A DNA stretch of 64,000 bases. Origin: Neopestalotiopsis rosae. Taxonomy: Eukaryota; Ascomycota; Sordariomycetes; Amphisphaeriales; Sporocadaceae. Below are positions 35,424 to 47,057 of the stretch, piece after piece. The position numbers were made by a program, and so were the translations under genes. The notes below the pieces were generated by a model, which saw only the letters and a program-made list of their open reading frames with translations, made no database searches and had not been told where the DNA came from. Location of the stretch: assembly GCA_023078685.1 (NCBI GenBank), contig JALGAS010000006.1:310001-374000 (forward strand), given 5' to 3'. Each line of letters opens with the position of its first letter. The first letter of the stretch is position 1.

Positions 35424-38400
35424 ATGTCGGACACGGGCGACAGGTAAGTCACCGTCCGATGCTGAGCCGTGCCACTACACTACACTACACTGCGCCCCTC
35501 CTCGCTTCACCCCCCGCCAAGTTTCTGGACCTCTGAAGTGTCCTGGAGCACAAGCACGAGCAAATTAAGTGGAGGGGCCGTGAAGCTACAAAAGAGGTCC
35601 CCTTTCTTTTTTATGCAAGCCACGTTTACATATACACGTGTATGTATGTAAGAAAACGAGAAAGCTAATTCACGGTTGCGCCGACAACAAAACAGCACAC
35701 ATAAGCGATCGAGGTCCTCTGCCCTCAACCTGCTCCGCCGCAAGGACAAGGACAAAGACAAGGAGGGCCGCGCCGCCAGCACTATTGCAGACGATAACGA
35801 CGACGCTCTTTCCGAGGACGGCTCGCACATTGCCCCATCCGCCAAAGGCCACAACTCATCCTCCAGAATGTCCCTCGGCCGTGTCACCTCTCAGCAACAA
35901 CAGCAGCCTGCTCCCAGCGCTGCTGCACCGGCGCCATCGCGGGCAAGCATCTCGGTCAGCGGTGAGAGGGGTTCGACACTTGAACAGGCTGTCCGCAAGT
36001 TCCGCTATGTCGAGGCACTAAAGAGCGGGAACACGGCCGCCATCTCTAGAGCGATTCGTGAAACCTCAGAAAATGCCAACAGAGCAAGCATCTCGTCCAT
36101 AAATGCCGCCAGCTACGGGCCCCTCGACGACACCACTGTCCTCCACCTTGCCATACAATGCGCCGAGAACGATGTCGTCGAATATGTCCTCTCTGACGGG
36201 GCCAACTACGTCGATGTCAACGCACGCGACAAGGATGGCAACACTGCGCTTCACGTTGCCGCCACTTCGGGTCGTGGTCACATTGTGCGCCTTCTACTAG
36301 AGCAAAAGGATATCAATGATGCTATCGCCAACAACCAGGGCAAACTGCCCCTCGACGTTGCTCGCAACCCCGAAATCTTCCAGCAACTACAACTGTCTCG
36401 GACTCTGTTCGTTCAGGACAAGGTGAAGCAGGTCCAGGACCTTGTCAGGAAGGGCACCTACGAGACCCTCGGGCAGGTGCTGGAGGAACCCCGCGTCAAG
36501 ACCATTTTGGATATCAACAGCACTGAGCTGCCCTCGGACCTTGACACCGTGCAATCAGGTGGCAATCTTCTGCACGAGGCAGCTCGCAGAAAGGATACGA
36601 AACTTATCCAGACGCTACTTCTTCACGGTGCAGACCCCTTCCAGCGAGATCGCAAGGGCAAGCTTCCTCAGGATGTGACCAAGGACGATGTTACACGGGC
36701 CATGCTTAAGAGGTCCCCAGCAGCCGTTGCTGCTCAGAGAGGCATCCAAGAGAAAGCGGTTCTGGGACACGCGGCCGCTACGGGCGCCGCTGCTCCTGCG
36801 GCTGCTGGCGAGCCCGTTGGAGGCCGAGAACCCACGATGAAGGGTTACTTGAAGAAATGGACCAACTACCGCAAGGGCTACCAGTTGCGATGGTTTGTTC
36901 TCGAGAACGGAGTGCTGAGCTACTATAAGCACCAGGACGATGCCGAGAACGCCTGTCGCGGTGCCATTAGTATGCGCATCGCCAAGCTCCACATGAGCAC
37001 AGACGAAAAGACCAAGTTCGAAATCATCGGCAAGTCTTCTGTCAAGTACACCTTAAAGGCGAACCACGAAGTCGAGGCCAAGCGTTGGTACTGGGCCTTG
37101 AATAATGCAATCCAGTGGATGAAGGATCAAGCCAAGGAGGAGGAGAAGCAAAAGGCCAACACAGCCGAGTACTTGCGCCAGGCTCATCTCGCCGCAAAGA
37201 GCACCGACGGCTCTACCGTCGATGTGCACAGCGAAGCCGCCAGTGTCACCGATGCTGGAAGAAATAGTGTTTCGCTTTCCAGATTGCCGACCAAGGGTTC
37301 CATGTCCAAGCGAGGATTATCGCGCGCTAGCACAAACGATAGTATCGATGATGACTTTGTTGACGCTGGAGCCTCAGAGGCACGATCCAGGCGCACCGGC
37401 GCTGTATCAGTACCTGGAGACGTGGATGACGATGATGAGTCGAGCGGTGGTGGTGAAAGGCCGACTGCTTCCAAGGATGCCTTCAACATTACAGCCCAGT
37501 CTGCCAAATTGCAGCTCGACACAATGGCCCAGGTCAGCAATGCCTTGCAAGCCGAAGCCAACAAGAACCCAAACCTGTCGCTCGTCGATCCCAAGGCAGC
37601 ACAGGCGCTAGCCACCTATGATGCCGCTATCAAGAGCCTGAAGGGACTTATGGGAGACCTTCTCAGAATATCAAAGGATAGGGATGCTCACTGGCAGTAC
37701 CGCCTGGATCAAGAGATTGAGATGCGCCAAATGTGGGAGGAAAGCATGGCCAAGGTGGCCAAGGAGCAAGAAGTGCTGGAGGAACGCGTGGGTCGGGCCG
37801 AGTTGAAGCACAAGATGACCAAGCGAGCCCTTCGTGAAGTTATGGAGCAGGATGGGCGCCCCGTCAGTGCATACAGCTCCGTTGCCCACCCCGCAGAAGC
37901 TTCGGGAGCCAGCGACGAGCAGCCCGCCTTGGAACCAAAGTCACCAGCAAGCCTGAGCCGGAAGCCAACCGCCCTTGCTCAAGTTGTCGACATGTCGGAT
38001 GGTGGAGAGACGGACGAGGACGAGTTCTTTGACGCGGTCGACGCCGGTGAGGTCGAGGTAGCGCCACTGCCACCTGCTGAGGTTGTTTCAGCGGAAAGCA
38101 GCCAAGAAGTGGTTGTATCAGGGGCTCTGGATGTCAGCGACTCGTACAAGGGTTACGAAAATGGAATCAGAAAACGGCTCAAGCTCGATAACGATGACCG
38201 GCCGAAGATTTCCCTATGGGTAAGTCTGCTCGCATGGCCGTTATGAAAGTCTACTAACAATTGGATAGGGTATCCTGAAATCCATGATTGGAAAAGACAT
38301 GACCAAGATGACTCTGCCAGTGTCCTTCAACGAGCCAACTTCTATGCTTTTCCGAGCTGGTGAGGATATGGAGTACGCCGACTTGCTTGACCATGCCGCC

Positions 38401-39459
38401 GAACGCAGTGATTCTATCGAGCGCATGTTATACGTTGCAGCTTTCACCGCCAGTGAATTCGCTTCGACGATTGGCCGTGTCGCGAAACCCTTCAACCCTA
38501 TGCTGGGCGAGACCTTTGAATACGTCAGACCTGACAAGGGCTATCGATTCTTCACCGAACAAGTCAGCCATCACCCTCCGATTGGTGCAGTGCATGCTGA
38601 ATCTGCCTCATGGGCATACTACGGAGAATCCAATGTCAGGTCCAAGTTCTACGGCAAGTCTTTCGATATTGCCCATCTTGGCACATGGTGTGTAGAGCTC
38701 CGACCAAAGTCTGGTGGCAAGCCCGACTTTTACTCGTGGAGAAAGCCCAACTCGCAAGTCGTCGGAATCATTACTGGTAACCCCGTAGTCGATAACTATG
38801 GTCTTGTGGAAATCAAGAACTGGACCACTGGAGAGGTCTGCCAACTTGACTTCAAGCAGCGTGGTTGGAAGGCTTCTAGCGCCTACCAGATAGCCGGCAA
38901 GATCCTGGATGCAGATGGTCGCCCGCGTGTGAGCATTGGTGGTCGCTGGAACTCCAAGCTGTACGCACGTTACACCCCTGGTTTCGAGGCTACCGTCGAC
39001 GAGCCTGCCGACGGTGGTTCATTCCACAAGGGAAGCATTAGCGACACCACCAAGGCTTTCCTCGTCTGGGAAGCCAATGAACGTCCCAAGAATATTCCCT
39101 TCAACCTGACGCCGTTTGTTCTCACATTCAACCACATTGACGATAACCTTCGCAAGTGGATTGCGCCCACCGACTCGCGTCATCGCCCCGACCAGCGTGC
39201 CATGGAAGACGGTGAATACGACTTGGCCGCTACCGAAAAGGAGCGTCTCGAGAACGAGCAACGACAGCGGAGAAAGGAGCGTGAGGCCAAGGGTGAGGAA
39301 TACGTGTCACCCTGGTTCACCAAGGACAAGCATCCGATTACGGGCGAGGAGTACTGGAAGTGGAATGGCACGTACTGGCAACAACGTGAGAAGCACGGCA
39401 ACGGTGACCCTCAGGCCTGGAAGGGCACAGAGCCCATCTTCTTCCCCCAGGAGTCTTGA
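35424..39459 (+). CDS. Oxysterol-binding protein with ankyrin repeats, PH domain, FFAT motif and ORD (Osh1/Osh2 type)
   Basis: Lipid-transfer protein acting at membrane contact sites. Exons 35424-35443, 35696-38219 and 38269-39459; the first exon is only 20 nt (MSDTGD plus two bases) and is followed by a 252-nt intron; 1244 residues. Domains in order: ankyrin repeats at about 150-212 (TVLHLAIQCAENDVVEYVL; GNTALHVAATSGRGHIVRLL) and 297-331; PH domain at about 385-486 (MKGYLKKWTNYRKGYQLRWF ... WYWALNNAIQWMKD); acidic-tract FFAT motif DEDEFFDAVDAGE near 784, which would bind the ER protein VAP/Scs2; and the ORD from about 849 with the signature EQVSHHPP near 945 and SLWGILKSMIGKDMTKMTLP at its start. 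The same set of domains is found in yeast Osh1 (Swh1) and Osh2, which bridge ER to vacuole/nucleus or plasma membrane. Confidence 0.95.
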
Positions 39460-40161
39460 GTTTTCTGAAGCCATTGGAATTCCTAAAGCAGTAAAATTGT
39501 TTGAGTCTTTCAAGCCTAGTTTTATATATACAGTCCAGCAGAACAGCAGTATTAGAAACACGGTACCCCGAACTGAAAGTACATCTGTGTTCTTACATCT
39601 TTGTCATCGCCGGTGACATGTGCCCGCTCCGATCTCTCTTAGGATGACTCAGCGATGAATCCTACGGGCCCGAGCCGAAGCTTATCTTTCACACTGACCT
39701 TAATGTCCCGCTAGGAATGCCATGCAGCTATAATCACCGCATGTACTTGCCAGAAGCAGCAAATATTGAGAAATCGCAATATGCACCCTCCTTCATGACA
39801 TTCCCCGCCTTTTCCCCCTGCCCAGTATGTTTGGCCAATGATTGTCCTTCCGTTTGAAGTACGTTTATCAGCCATCGGCTCTGGGACATGCGTAATGACT
39901 TGAACCAATGGGGATCTTACCCGAGACTGTTTGACGTTGTCAGTACACAAGTATAACAGTTCACCTGACCTCTGGTTCATGGGCGATCTTGTTTACAAGA
40001 TCCTTTCAACGAGCTGTCTGGTCGATATACTTATTCCGGTGTGACTTGCAGAGATATCATCAAGTATAAAGTCTGCTTTGTTTCCAGTTTTTGTCTTAAA
40101 TCTTGTTCGACCGAGTCAAACAGCTTTCATACTTCACCTTCGAGAATCAAGACTAGTCAAT
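39460..40161. other. Intergenic region
   Basis: About 700 bp between two + strand genes. It holds the 3' UTR of the OSBP gene and the promoter of the next gene. No other feature seen. Confidence 0.5.
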
Positions 40162-41131
40162 ATGCCGTCATACGAGCTCGAGTACCCTAAGCAGCCTTTC
40201 AGCACTGTAAACCGATATAACAATCGAGGTACGCATGAATAGAATTCCAGATCTTCATCGTCTTGAATAATCCTCAGACTTGTCACCTTCTTTCTACCAG
40301 CCGGCTAACACGGGTATTTGTGAAAACTCAGCCTCATACTCGTTGCAGCAAATCCACCAGATCATCAACACGACGCACTTTGTCAATGTATCCTTTACGG
40401 ACCCAACCTCGCCCTTTCCCGTCACCATTCCCATGATTGGACAAATGGGCTCCTTTGCCCGCCCCAGCGCCGACACGGGCGACGTCTTGGATCTGTACCT
40501 CCACGGCTACATTTCGTCGCGGCTCCTCAATGTGACGCGGAACAGCAGCAACAGCACCAATGATAACAACAACAACACCAACGGCGAGACAGAAACCAAG
40601 AAACAAGAAGAACAACAAGGCCTCGCCATCACCGTCTCCGCCACCCACGTAGACGGCCTAGTCCTATCCCTGACCCCCAACAGCCACTCGTACAACTACC
40701 GCAGCGCCGTGCTGTTCGGCCGCGCCACGCCCGTCACGGAACCAGAAGAGCGCCTCTGGGCCATGGAGCTCATTACCAATTCCGTCGTCCCCGGCCGCTG
40801 GCAGGCGTCGCGGCTCCCGCCCACCAAGGGCGAGCAGGCCAGTACCGGCGTGCTGAGGGTGCGTATCGTGGCGGGAAGTGCAAAGATTCGTAGTGGCGTG
40901 CCCTCGGATGATCGTCATGATATGGAGGACGACGAGCTCCGGGGGCGGGTCTGGACGGGTGTTGTACCTGTTTGGTCGCACCTGGGCGAGCCCTTGCCGG
41001 GACCGGATAATCGTGTCGAGGTTCTCCCAGAGTATCTTGGGCGGTTTGTCCGTGATATCAATGACGTGGGACGGGAGACGGCGCTGGAGCAGGCGGCCAA
41101 GACTATGAAGCCCAAGAAGGAGGACATTTGA
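40162..41131 (+). CDS. FMN-binding split-barrel protein (pyridoxamine 5'-phosphate oxidase-like)
   Basis: Exons 40162-40228 and 40332-41131; 288 residues. The first exon encodes MPSYELEYPKQPFSTVNRYN. The acceptor at 40331 is preceded by a CTAAC branch site 25 nt upstream and gives NNRASYSLQQIHQIIN, which fits the family start better than the nearer in-frame acceptor at about 40278. VNVSFTD and FPVTIPMIGQMGSFA form the first barrel strands; SYNYRSAVLFGRATPV and EERLWAMELITNSVVPGRW follow, as in the Pyridox_ox_2-like family of flavin-nucleotide-binding proteins. A low-complexity insertion rich in Asn, Thr, Glu and Gln (about residues 94-122) interrupts the barrel, probably as a surface loop. 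Substrate unknown. Confidence 0.85.
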
Positions 41132-41582
41132 TCATTTGTGTGTGCAAATAATGAAGTATAGGCTGTCGGATCCAGATCTTTCGGCTTTTGTCAAGTGGTT
41201 TGGGGCATGTTGAATTGCCTATAATCCCGTCATCTTATAGAAATCGACTATTGAAAAAAGCTGCCATTGATGCACCGTGAAGGACATCAGGTGCTCTTTG
41301 ATGTAGACAAATATTCCTGAAAACGAAGGGTATGTCAAGATAAATATATCGGGGTTGTATATTCGAAAAAGATACAGTTCTATTTCGGTTCCTTGTTATG
41401 CGCAAAAGCACTACAGCTGGCCCCCATGACCATCTTTCCTAATGTACAAATCAACGCCTAAGCAATGCAGTAAGACCATTAATAAAAAGAATCTGGCATG
41501 GTACCGAGATCCAAATCCCATGACAGTGTCCGGTAATTTCCTCAAAACGCCAATGACATTGGTAGAACAACATCTACCGCAG
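41132..41582. other. Convergent intergenic region
   Basis: 451 bp between the 3' ends of the split-barrel gene and the PHD gene. AT-rich, with no gene seen. Confidence 0.55.
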
Positions 41583-43805
41583 TCATGATGCAAATTCCTG
41601 CTGCCACTTGACGAGATCTCTCGTCAGTGTATCCATCATTTCTACACAGCTCATATCCTTGAAGTCCTTGATAGGTGGTGTAGGAGCGCCAATAGAAGTC
41701 CCAACGTGCTCCACCGAGGCTTTACTGCCGTTAGACCGTGATGCCGACCCATCACCACTGCCATCTTCGCTGGCAGGTTGGCCTGGGCTGTTCCGCTCTG
41801 AAAGAGGTTCATTGGCCAACTCCACTTGTGTGCGGGTGATGAACTCCATCAGATTATTAGCACGTCTCTTGAGATCCGTCATGGTAATCTTAGAGTTCAT
41901 GGCGCCCTTTGACCTGGAGTGTTTTGTGCTTCCTTCGTGTTTCGAATGCGATTCGTCCTTATCGCGTCCTATATCTCGAGACATGGACCTAGCTGGTGAA
42001 TCATCCTGTAGGTGGTTATCTCTATCTTTGGTGTATTGGTTCCGCCCCTTCTTTTTAGGGTGCGTGGTGGTCTTCTTCTTTGTAGAAGGCACTGGGGCCG
42101 GTTCGGCTGGTGGTGAATCTGGAACAGGCTGTGATGAAGCTGGGGGTTCGGGAGCTGCCTGTGCAGTATCAGTGCTGCGAGTTGCAGCTACACGAACTGT
42201 CAAGGGGGGTGCTTCCTCGGATGGAGAGTCTTTGTATTGGTTAGCTGATGATTCATGAGAGTTTGAAGGAGAGTTGAATTACCTTCAGCCCTTCGGCGTT
42301 CAGCCCTGCCTTTACGCTTGTTAGCCGCCTCGGCTCGCTTGCGTTCTTGCTCCTCCCTGCGCTCCTCCCGTTCTGTCTTCTCGCGCTGTGTGCGAGCAGC
42401 ATTCCGTGATGACTTCTTGGTTGCCCCGTTACGAGGATTTGAGTCGTCCTCAGACTCCTCCCGGCTGGCGATGGCCACGTCGTCAGGCGACGGAGACTTG
42501 GAGTTTGTCCTCTGTCGTTTGATCTCTGGTTGTCTGTGGTATTGTTAGCTCGATTCTACTCAAGGACTTCTCTTAACTCACTCGTCATCATCATCTCTGA
42601 TCCTCTTTGGCCGTCTGAGCTGGGTCCCATCTCCCTCCTCCGGAATGACTTCCTTCTGGCTAATTTCAATAGCTCTCCTAAGTTGCTCCTCGTCATAGGC
42701 CGCGTCGCGACTGTTCATGGTTGACCTTCTTTTTGCCATGCTTTGCGCATGCGCAGCCGCAGCCGCAGCGGCAGAGGCCCTTGAGCTCTTGCGATCGCCG
42801 GGCTTTGGTGATCGAGCGCCTTCCTTTGTGGCCGAGGTCGCTCGAGAAGTCGCTCGGGAAGGTCGATGGAGGGGCAGGTAAATGGAATATTTTTGTCTGC
42901 GTGATGGCATCGTGTCAGCATTATGGTCGTGGCAGAAAGTCGTCTGATCGATGAAGTGCATGTAATGAGTGACCTGCAGGCAGGCTGCGGGCAGTTTGGG
43001 ACAGCCATCGCGGGGAAACAAGCGAGGGTTCGATCGAAAGGGGACGATCGACGGTCGTATGTGCCTGCTGCGACCGAGCAAGCTTGCGACGGCACAGCCA
43101 GCCCCAGCGACAAACACCGAAGATTGACAGTATTGAACCCCGAGACAATGAAGAAGAGCTGTAAATCGTGCAAAACTGAAAGGCTTACCCATTGCTGGCC
43201 GCGTAGATTTTGTGCAAATCTTTGCGACAAAGCTCGCAGTAGTAATCGTCGGGGATGAGGTCCTCGTTCACAATACCCATGCAGAGACCATGTTCCCAAA
43301 CTTTGCATACGTCACATTGGACGAAAAATCCGGCCAAATCGTCTGTAAGTTCAATTGAAAAGATTTGCTCCACGTCAATCGCATCTTTGAGCGCGTGTTT
43401 CTTGGTTTCCTCGTCCAGCAGCGGGAGACCGGGGTAGTCGTCGTACCCACAGACGCAGCGGACGGCCTCATCGTCCTCCTGAATCTCGTTTTCATCGCTC
43501 ACAATGGCCATTTCGGACGGTTCTTGTTTGGCTTCCTTGTCACGATCGTCGTCTCGGTTTCTTGTGCTCCGTCGACGGAGGAGGGGATTGTCGTCACTGC
43601 TGGCCGTGGTTGCGGTCGAGTCCTCTGGTGGCTCCGAGGACAACGAGCCGCTGCCCGAGGACTTTTGAGGGGAGCCTGCCTTGACGAGTGATCTAGATGA
43701 TCGCTCTCCACGGCCGGAAAGACTAGAAGCTGCAGATGGTAGTTGTGGTTGTGGTTGAGTTGTTCGCGCCCGAGAAGACCGTCGTGTAGGAGAATTGCCG
43801 GCCAT
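41583..43805 (-). CDS. cti6: PHD-finger protein, Cti6-type subunit of the Rpd3L histone deacetylase complex
   Basis: Four exons: 43189-43805, 42582-42896, 42283-42533 and 41583-42229; introns of 292, 48 and 53 nt; 609 residues. The PHD zinc finger begins RCVCGYDDYPG at about residue 116 and continues FFVQCDVCKVWEHGLCMG and YYCELCRKDLHKIY, giving a C4HC3 ligand set. After splicing, the finger runs into NGQKYSIYLPLHR, which I recall from Cti6-like proteins just after the finger. The remainder is charged and disordered with an alanine run (SRASAAAAAAAHAQ) and a Lys/Arg/Glu-rich helix (about 350-390). Yeast Cti6 reads methylated histone H3 within the Sin3-Rpd3 large complex; that role is transferred from the family. 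The 292-nt first intron is long for this window. Confidence 0.87.
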
Positions 43806-46800
43806 TTCCTGGCAGACAAGGGCTCAATAGCGGGTGAAAAGCGTGGAAGCGGTCGCGTTTTAAGAGATCTGGTAGTCGGGAGCGCGTATCAGAGTCGTAG
43901 GATGGTTGTTTAGAGATTATTGTCCTCGTGCGTGCAGAGAGGCGAGGTTGGGCGGTCCGAGGAAGAAGATCGCGAAAGTCGAGGGAGCTCCCGAGGACGG
44001 GCGAGCTGGATTGGGGCGTCCTCGCGACTAATGGGAAGACTGCTGTAAGTGACGGTAAGAATGGACATGTAGCATTTCTGGACCGAATATTGAGAAGCAG
44101 AATGGCATTGAAGTAATTGCGAAAGACGCGGAAGAGATTGTAGGCAAGGGAAGCAGGTGGTAAGGTGATGGTAGAGTAGATGTGAGCGGGGACATTTTCC
44201 CATTGCTGGACTGATTGATCACTGCTCTGCTGCTACTGCTCAGCATTCCGCTACGAACTCAAAATCGGCCTTGACATTTTTGGAGCGAGAGTGACCCGAC
44301 AGGGGTGCAGGGTCCAGGTTCACAACTCAAGGCGCGCATCGCATCGGCGCTTGCTGACCAAAACGCCGAGGGGTCAGTTGGGTCATGCTGCACTCGTACC
44401 AACGCATACATAGTACTGTAGGCACCTGCCGCGCAGCTGGGGGATAGTATGCGATACTGAGCAGCCAAGCCAGCCCATAGATGTCATGTTCAGTGCGTAT
44501 GATTCGTCGCGGCCCGGACAAGTTCCGGCACTCAGTATTCTGTCGCTTCTGGCTCTGAGTGTCCTATTCCCGTTTGGTCGAGGTCGGCGCTTTCATAAAG
44601 CTGAGGTCATTGCCCGCCTTGCCCGCCTACCATAGACGGCGGCCCACAGCTGGAACGGGACCAGAGAGACAGGCACAAAGTGTGGTACTGCGCGGGGTGA
44701 TTGAATGGCCCATCACTCATTCGTTGATTGCCAAAAAGCACGACAATTGAGTCAAAACTTATGCCGGTGAGGATGTAGGTTGGCATTTTCTTCGTGAATA
44801 ACATCATATAAAGAAATCAAGAATAGTAGAACCCATTGTCGAACGACATGATCTTGTCGCCAGCGAAGTGTAACGATGCTGCGATATCGCACATTGTAGG
44901 CAATGGTGAAGTAAAATGGTCGGACTTGTGTGTAGCGATCTTGAATGCAAGGAGACTGTGTTGTGCAATTTCTGTTCCTCATCGGAGAGAATGAACATTG
45001 ACGAACAGAGAAAAGACACAGAGCACGACGTAGACGCCCGACGTAGCTGAAGGAAACCCCACCCCGCCTTGAACAGGGTACCTCTTCAAGATGAACCCAA
45101 TCTTACACTCTCTGATTAGCAGATGGGCTGGAAGTTACACGCGGGGCAGACCGTTTGGTAAACGAACAGCATGGCATCATCATCCTCTGTGGGTTGTTAC
45201 CACTGACGGCTTTTTGCATTTCCCATAAAGTCAATCCATATGCTCTGGTCACAACAATTACAAGCTCCATTTCACAAATCACTTCACGGCTTTCAGCAGC
45301 AAGTGATGGGCTACATCGGATATATTGGTATTGGTAAACGAAATGACACATCATGCTTGTGACCAGCCAATACAAGGTAGCTGTCACATGTTACGAATCC
45401 TTTGGTGTTGATACTTTGCAGAATCGTGTAATTGTTGAAGGTGCCCAAGAACAAAACCAAAATATTTAGATTTGCAGTCATTCGTTGGGTTAGGTTTATA
45501 ATACACATATTGCTCTCTAGATAATGGCCCAATGAGTGGCTGGAGAATGAATTCGATCAATGACAGACAGGGTACAAGACCTGCTACCGGCCCTGGCGCT
45601 TCCCCCAAATGACCCACTAAAGACGCACTGCGTCAACCCCCCATTATCGCCGTGGGCCAGCAACACAATCCGTCCCGGGACCTGTCATGGTATCGACGGA
45701 CCTAATCTGTGATTCAACACATCTGCGACTGTTGATGTTGATGTTTGAGAGTGTCTGAAGCTGCTCACTGACAGCACAACGCCACCGGCTGGCGACACGT
45801 TTTCCTCCTCTCTTGAGCTTGTTGTTGTGCTTCACCGTCACCCACACTCTCCCCGCCTGCACATACTACTACATATATGACCTGCCCACCAACCGACCTT
45901 CCGTTACCTACCTCAGTTACCACCTAGCTGTTCAAACGCCAGCTACACGCAACCCAAACCGAGGGCTTTAACACCAGACCGGCCCGACAGGATAGGGGCC
46001 TAGGATAGGACGGATTGATCTGCTTTGGTTTACATGTGTTGCTGCTGACTACCACGACTTACGTATTGGTCATCCATCCGTAACTCATCTGCCTCACTGC
46101 TCTCTCTTACCGTCTTCCTCTCGCCACACCTTTTAGCGACTATTCCGATCTGGCTTCACTGCTGTATTCTGCTACTCCTGGACTTGTAAGCTGCCCACGA
46201 ACCCGCTATTAACAAATCCCTCCCCGCAACAGTGGGTTTGAAGGCAACTATGCTGGTGAGGAGTCGAGACAACTCCGCTGTTATCGATCCTCCTGGCAAT
46301 CCGTTTGTCATTTGGAAAGAGGTGCAGCAGAGACTCCGCCTTTCCCTTGCCCTCTCTGCCTCTCTGGCGGAAATTCGCTCCCAATTGTAAAACAGTCATC
46401 TTGGGTTTGCATATCGGCTGACTTTTCCGCAGTCTTGGATACAATAAAACCGCCCAAGATCACGAGCCGGTCACTGTGCCAAGATAGAAACTCTCAACTC
46501 CAGCTTTGATCTTGGACCGCTTTCCCTCGTCCCTCACCATTCTACGCTGTATTGTCGGTGCGAGTAATCACTGTTGGATTTGCTCAGGCAGGATCAGGAG
46601 AAAAGGCAGAGCGGTATAAAATCGGCAGCTAGGCCGTGAAAATAGCACATGCTGGCCCCCGATATGTGATGGGTACGTTCTTTCCCTGGCTGCATTGCAC
46701 GAAATTTGAGGGAGGCCCATTGCCAGTTGTCGCATCACAAGAGTCTCGCGTTGCCTCGCCACCAATCGCCGCCATATGCACCTGCCGTTGTCTCTCGTTT

Positions 46801-47057
46801 TCCCTCGGGAACGCACCTTTCATCCGATCTACAACCTTTCACCTCGTTGCCCATGGCCTCTTCGATTTTTACCCGCTCTCCAGTCGTTTGCGATGGCTCC
46901 GGTTTTTCGACTCTGGATATTCAAGCCTTTGGGCTTTGATGCATGGACAGCCCTGACTTCAAAGCCTGCCATCATGATCATGACCTTTTTGGTTGCACCT
47001 TGTGCTTTGTGGCTGACCTTTTCTCGACTTGGTCGAGCTTCAGGACCGAGCAGAAAA
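43806..47057. other. Gene-poor region with probable long 5' leader
   Basis: About 3.2 kb between divergent genes. It holds the promoters of the PHD gene and the next gene. The open frame from 46776 to 47057 runs in frame into the next gene and contains a hydrophobic stretch (ALTSKPAIMIMTFLVAPCAL), but the conserved protein appears to begin at 47058. No RNA gene seen. Confidence 0.5.

Noticed and set aside
46776..47057. In-frame N-terminal extension with a hydrophobic stretch upstream of the CEFCEYERIFG gene
   Set aside because: The conserved-looking start is at 47058; the upstream part lacks conserved character and is better read as leader or 5' UTR. A membrane-anchored form cannot be excluded without transcript data.
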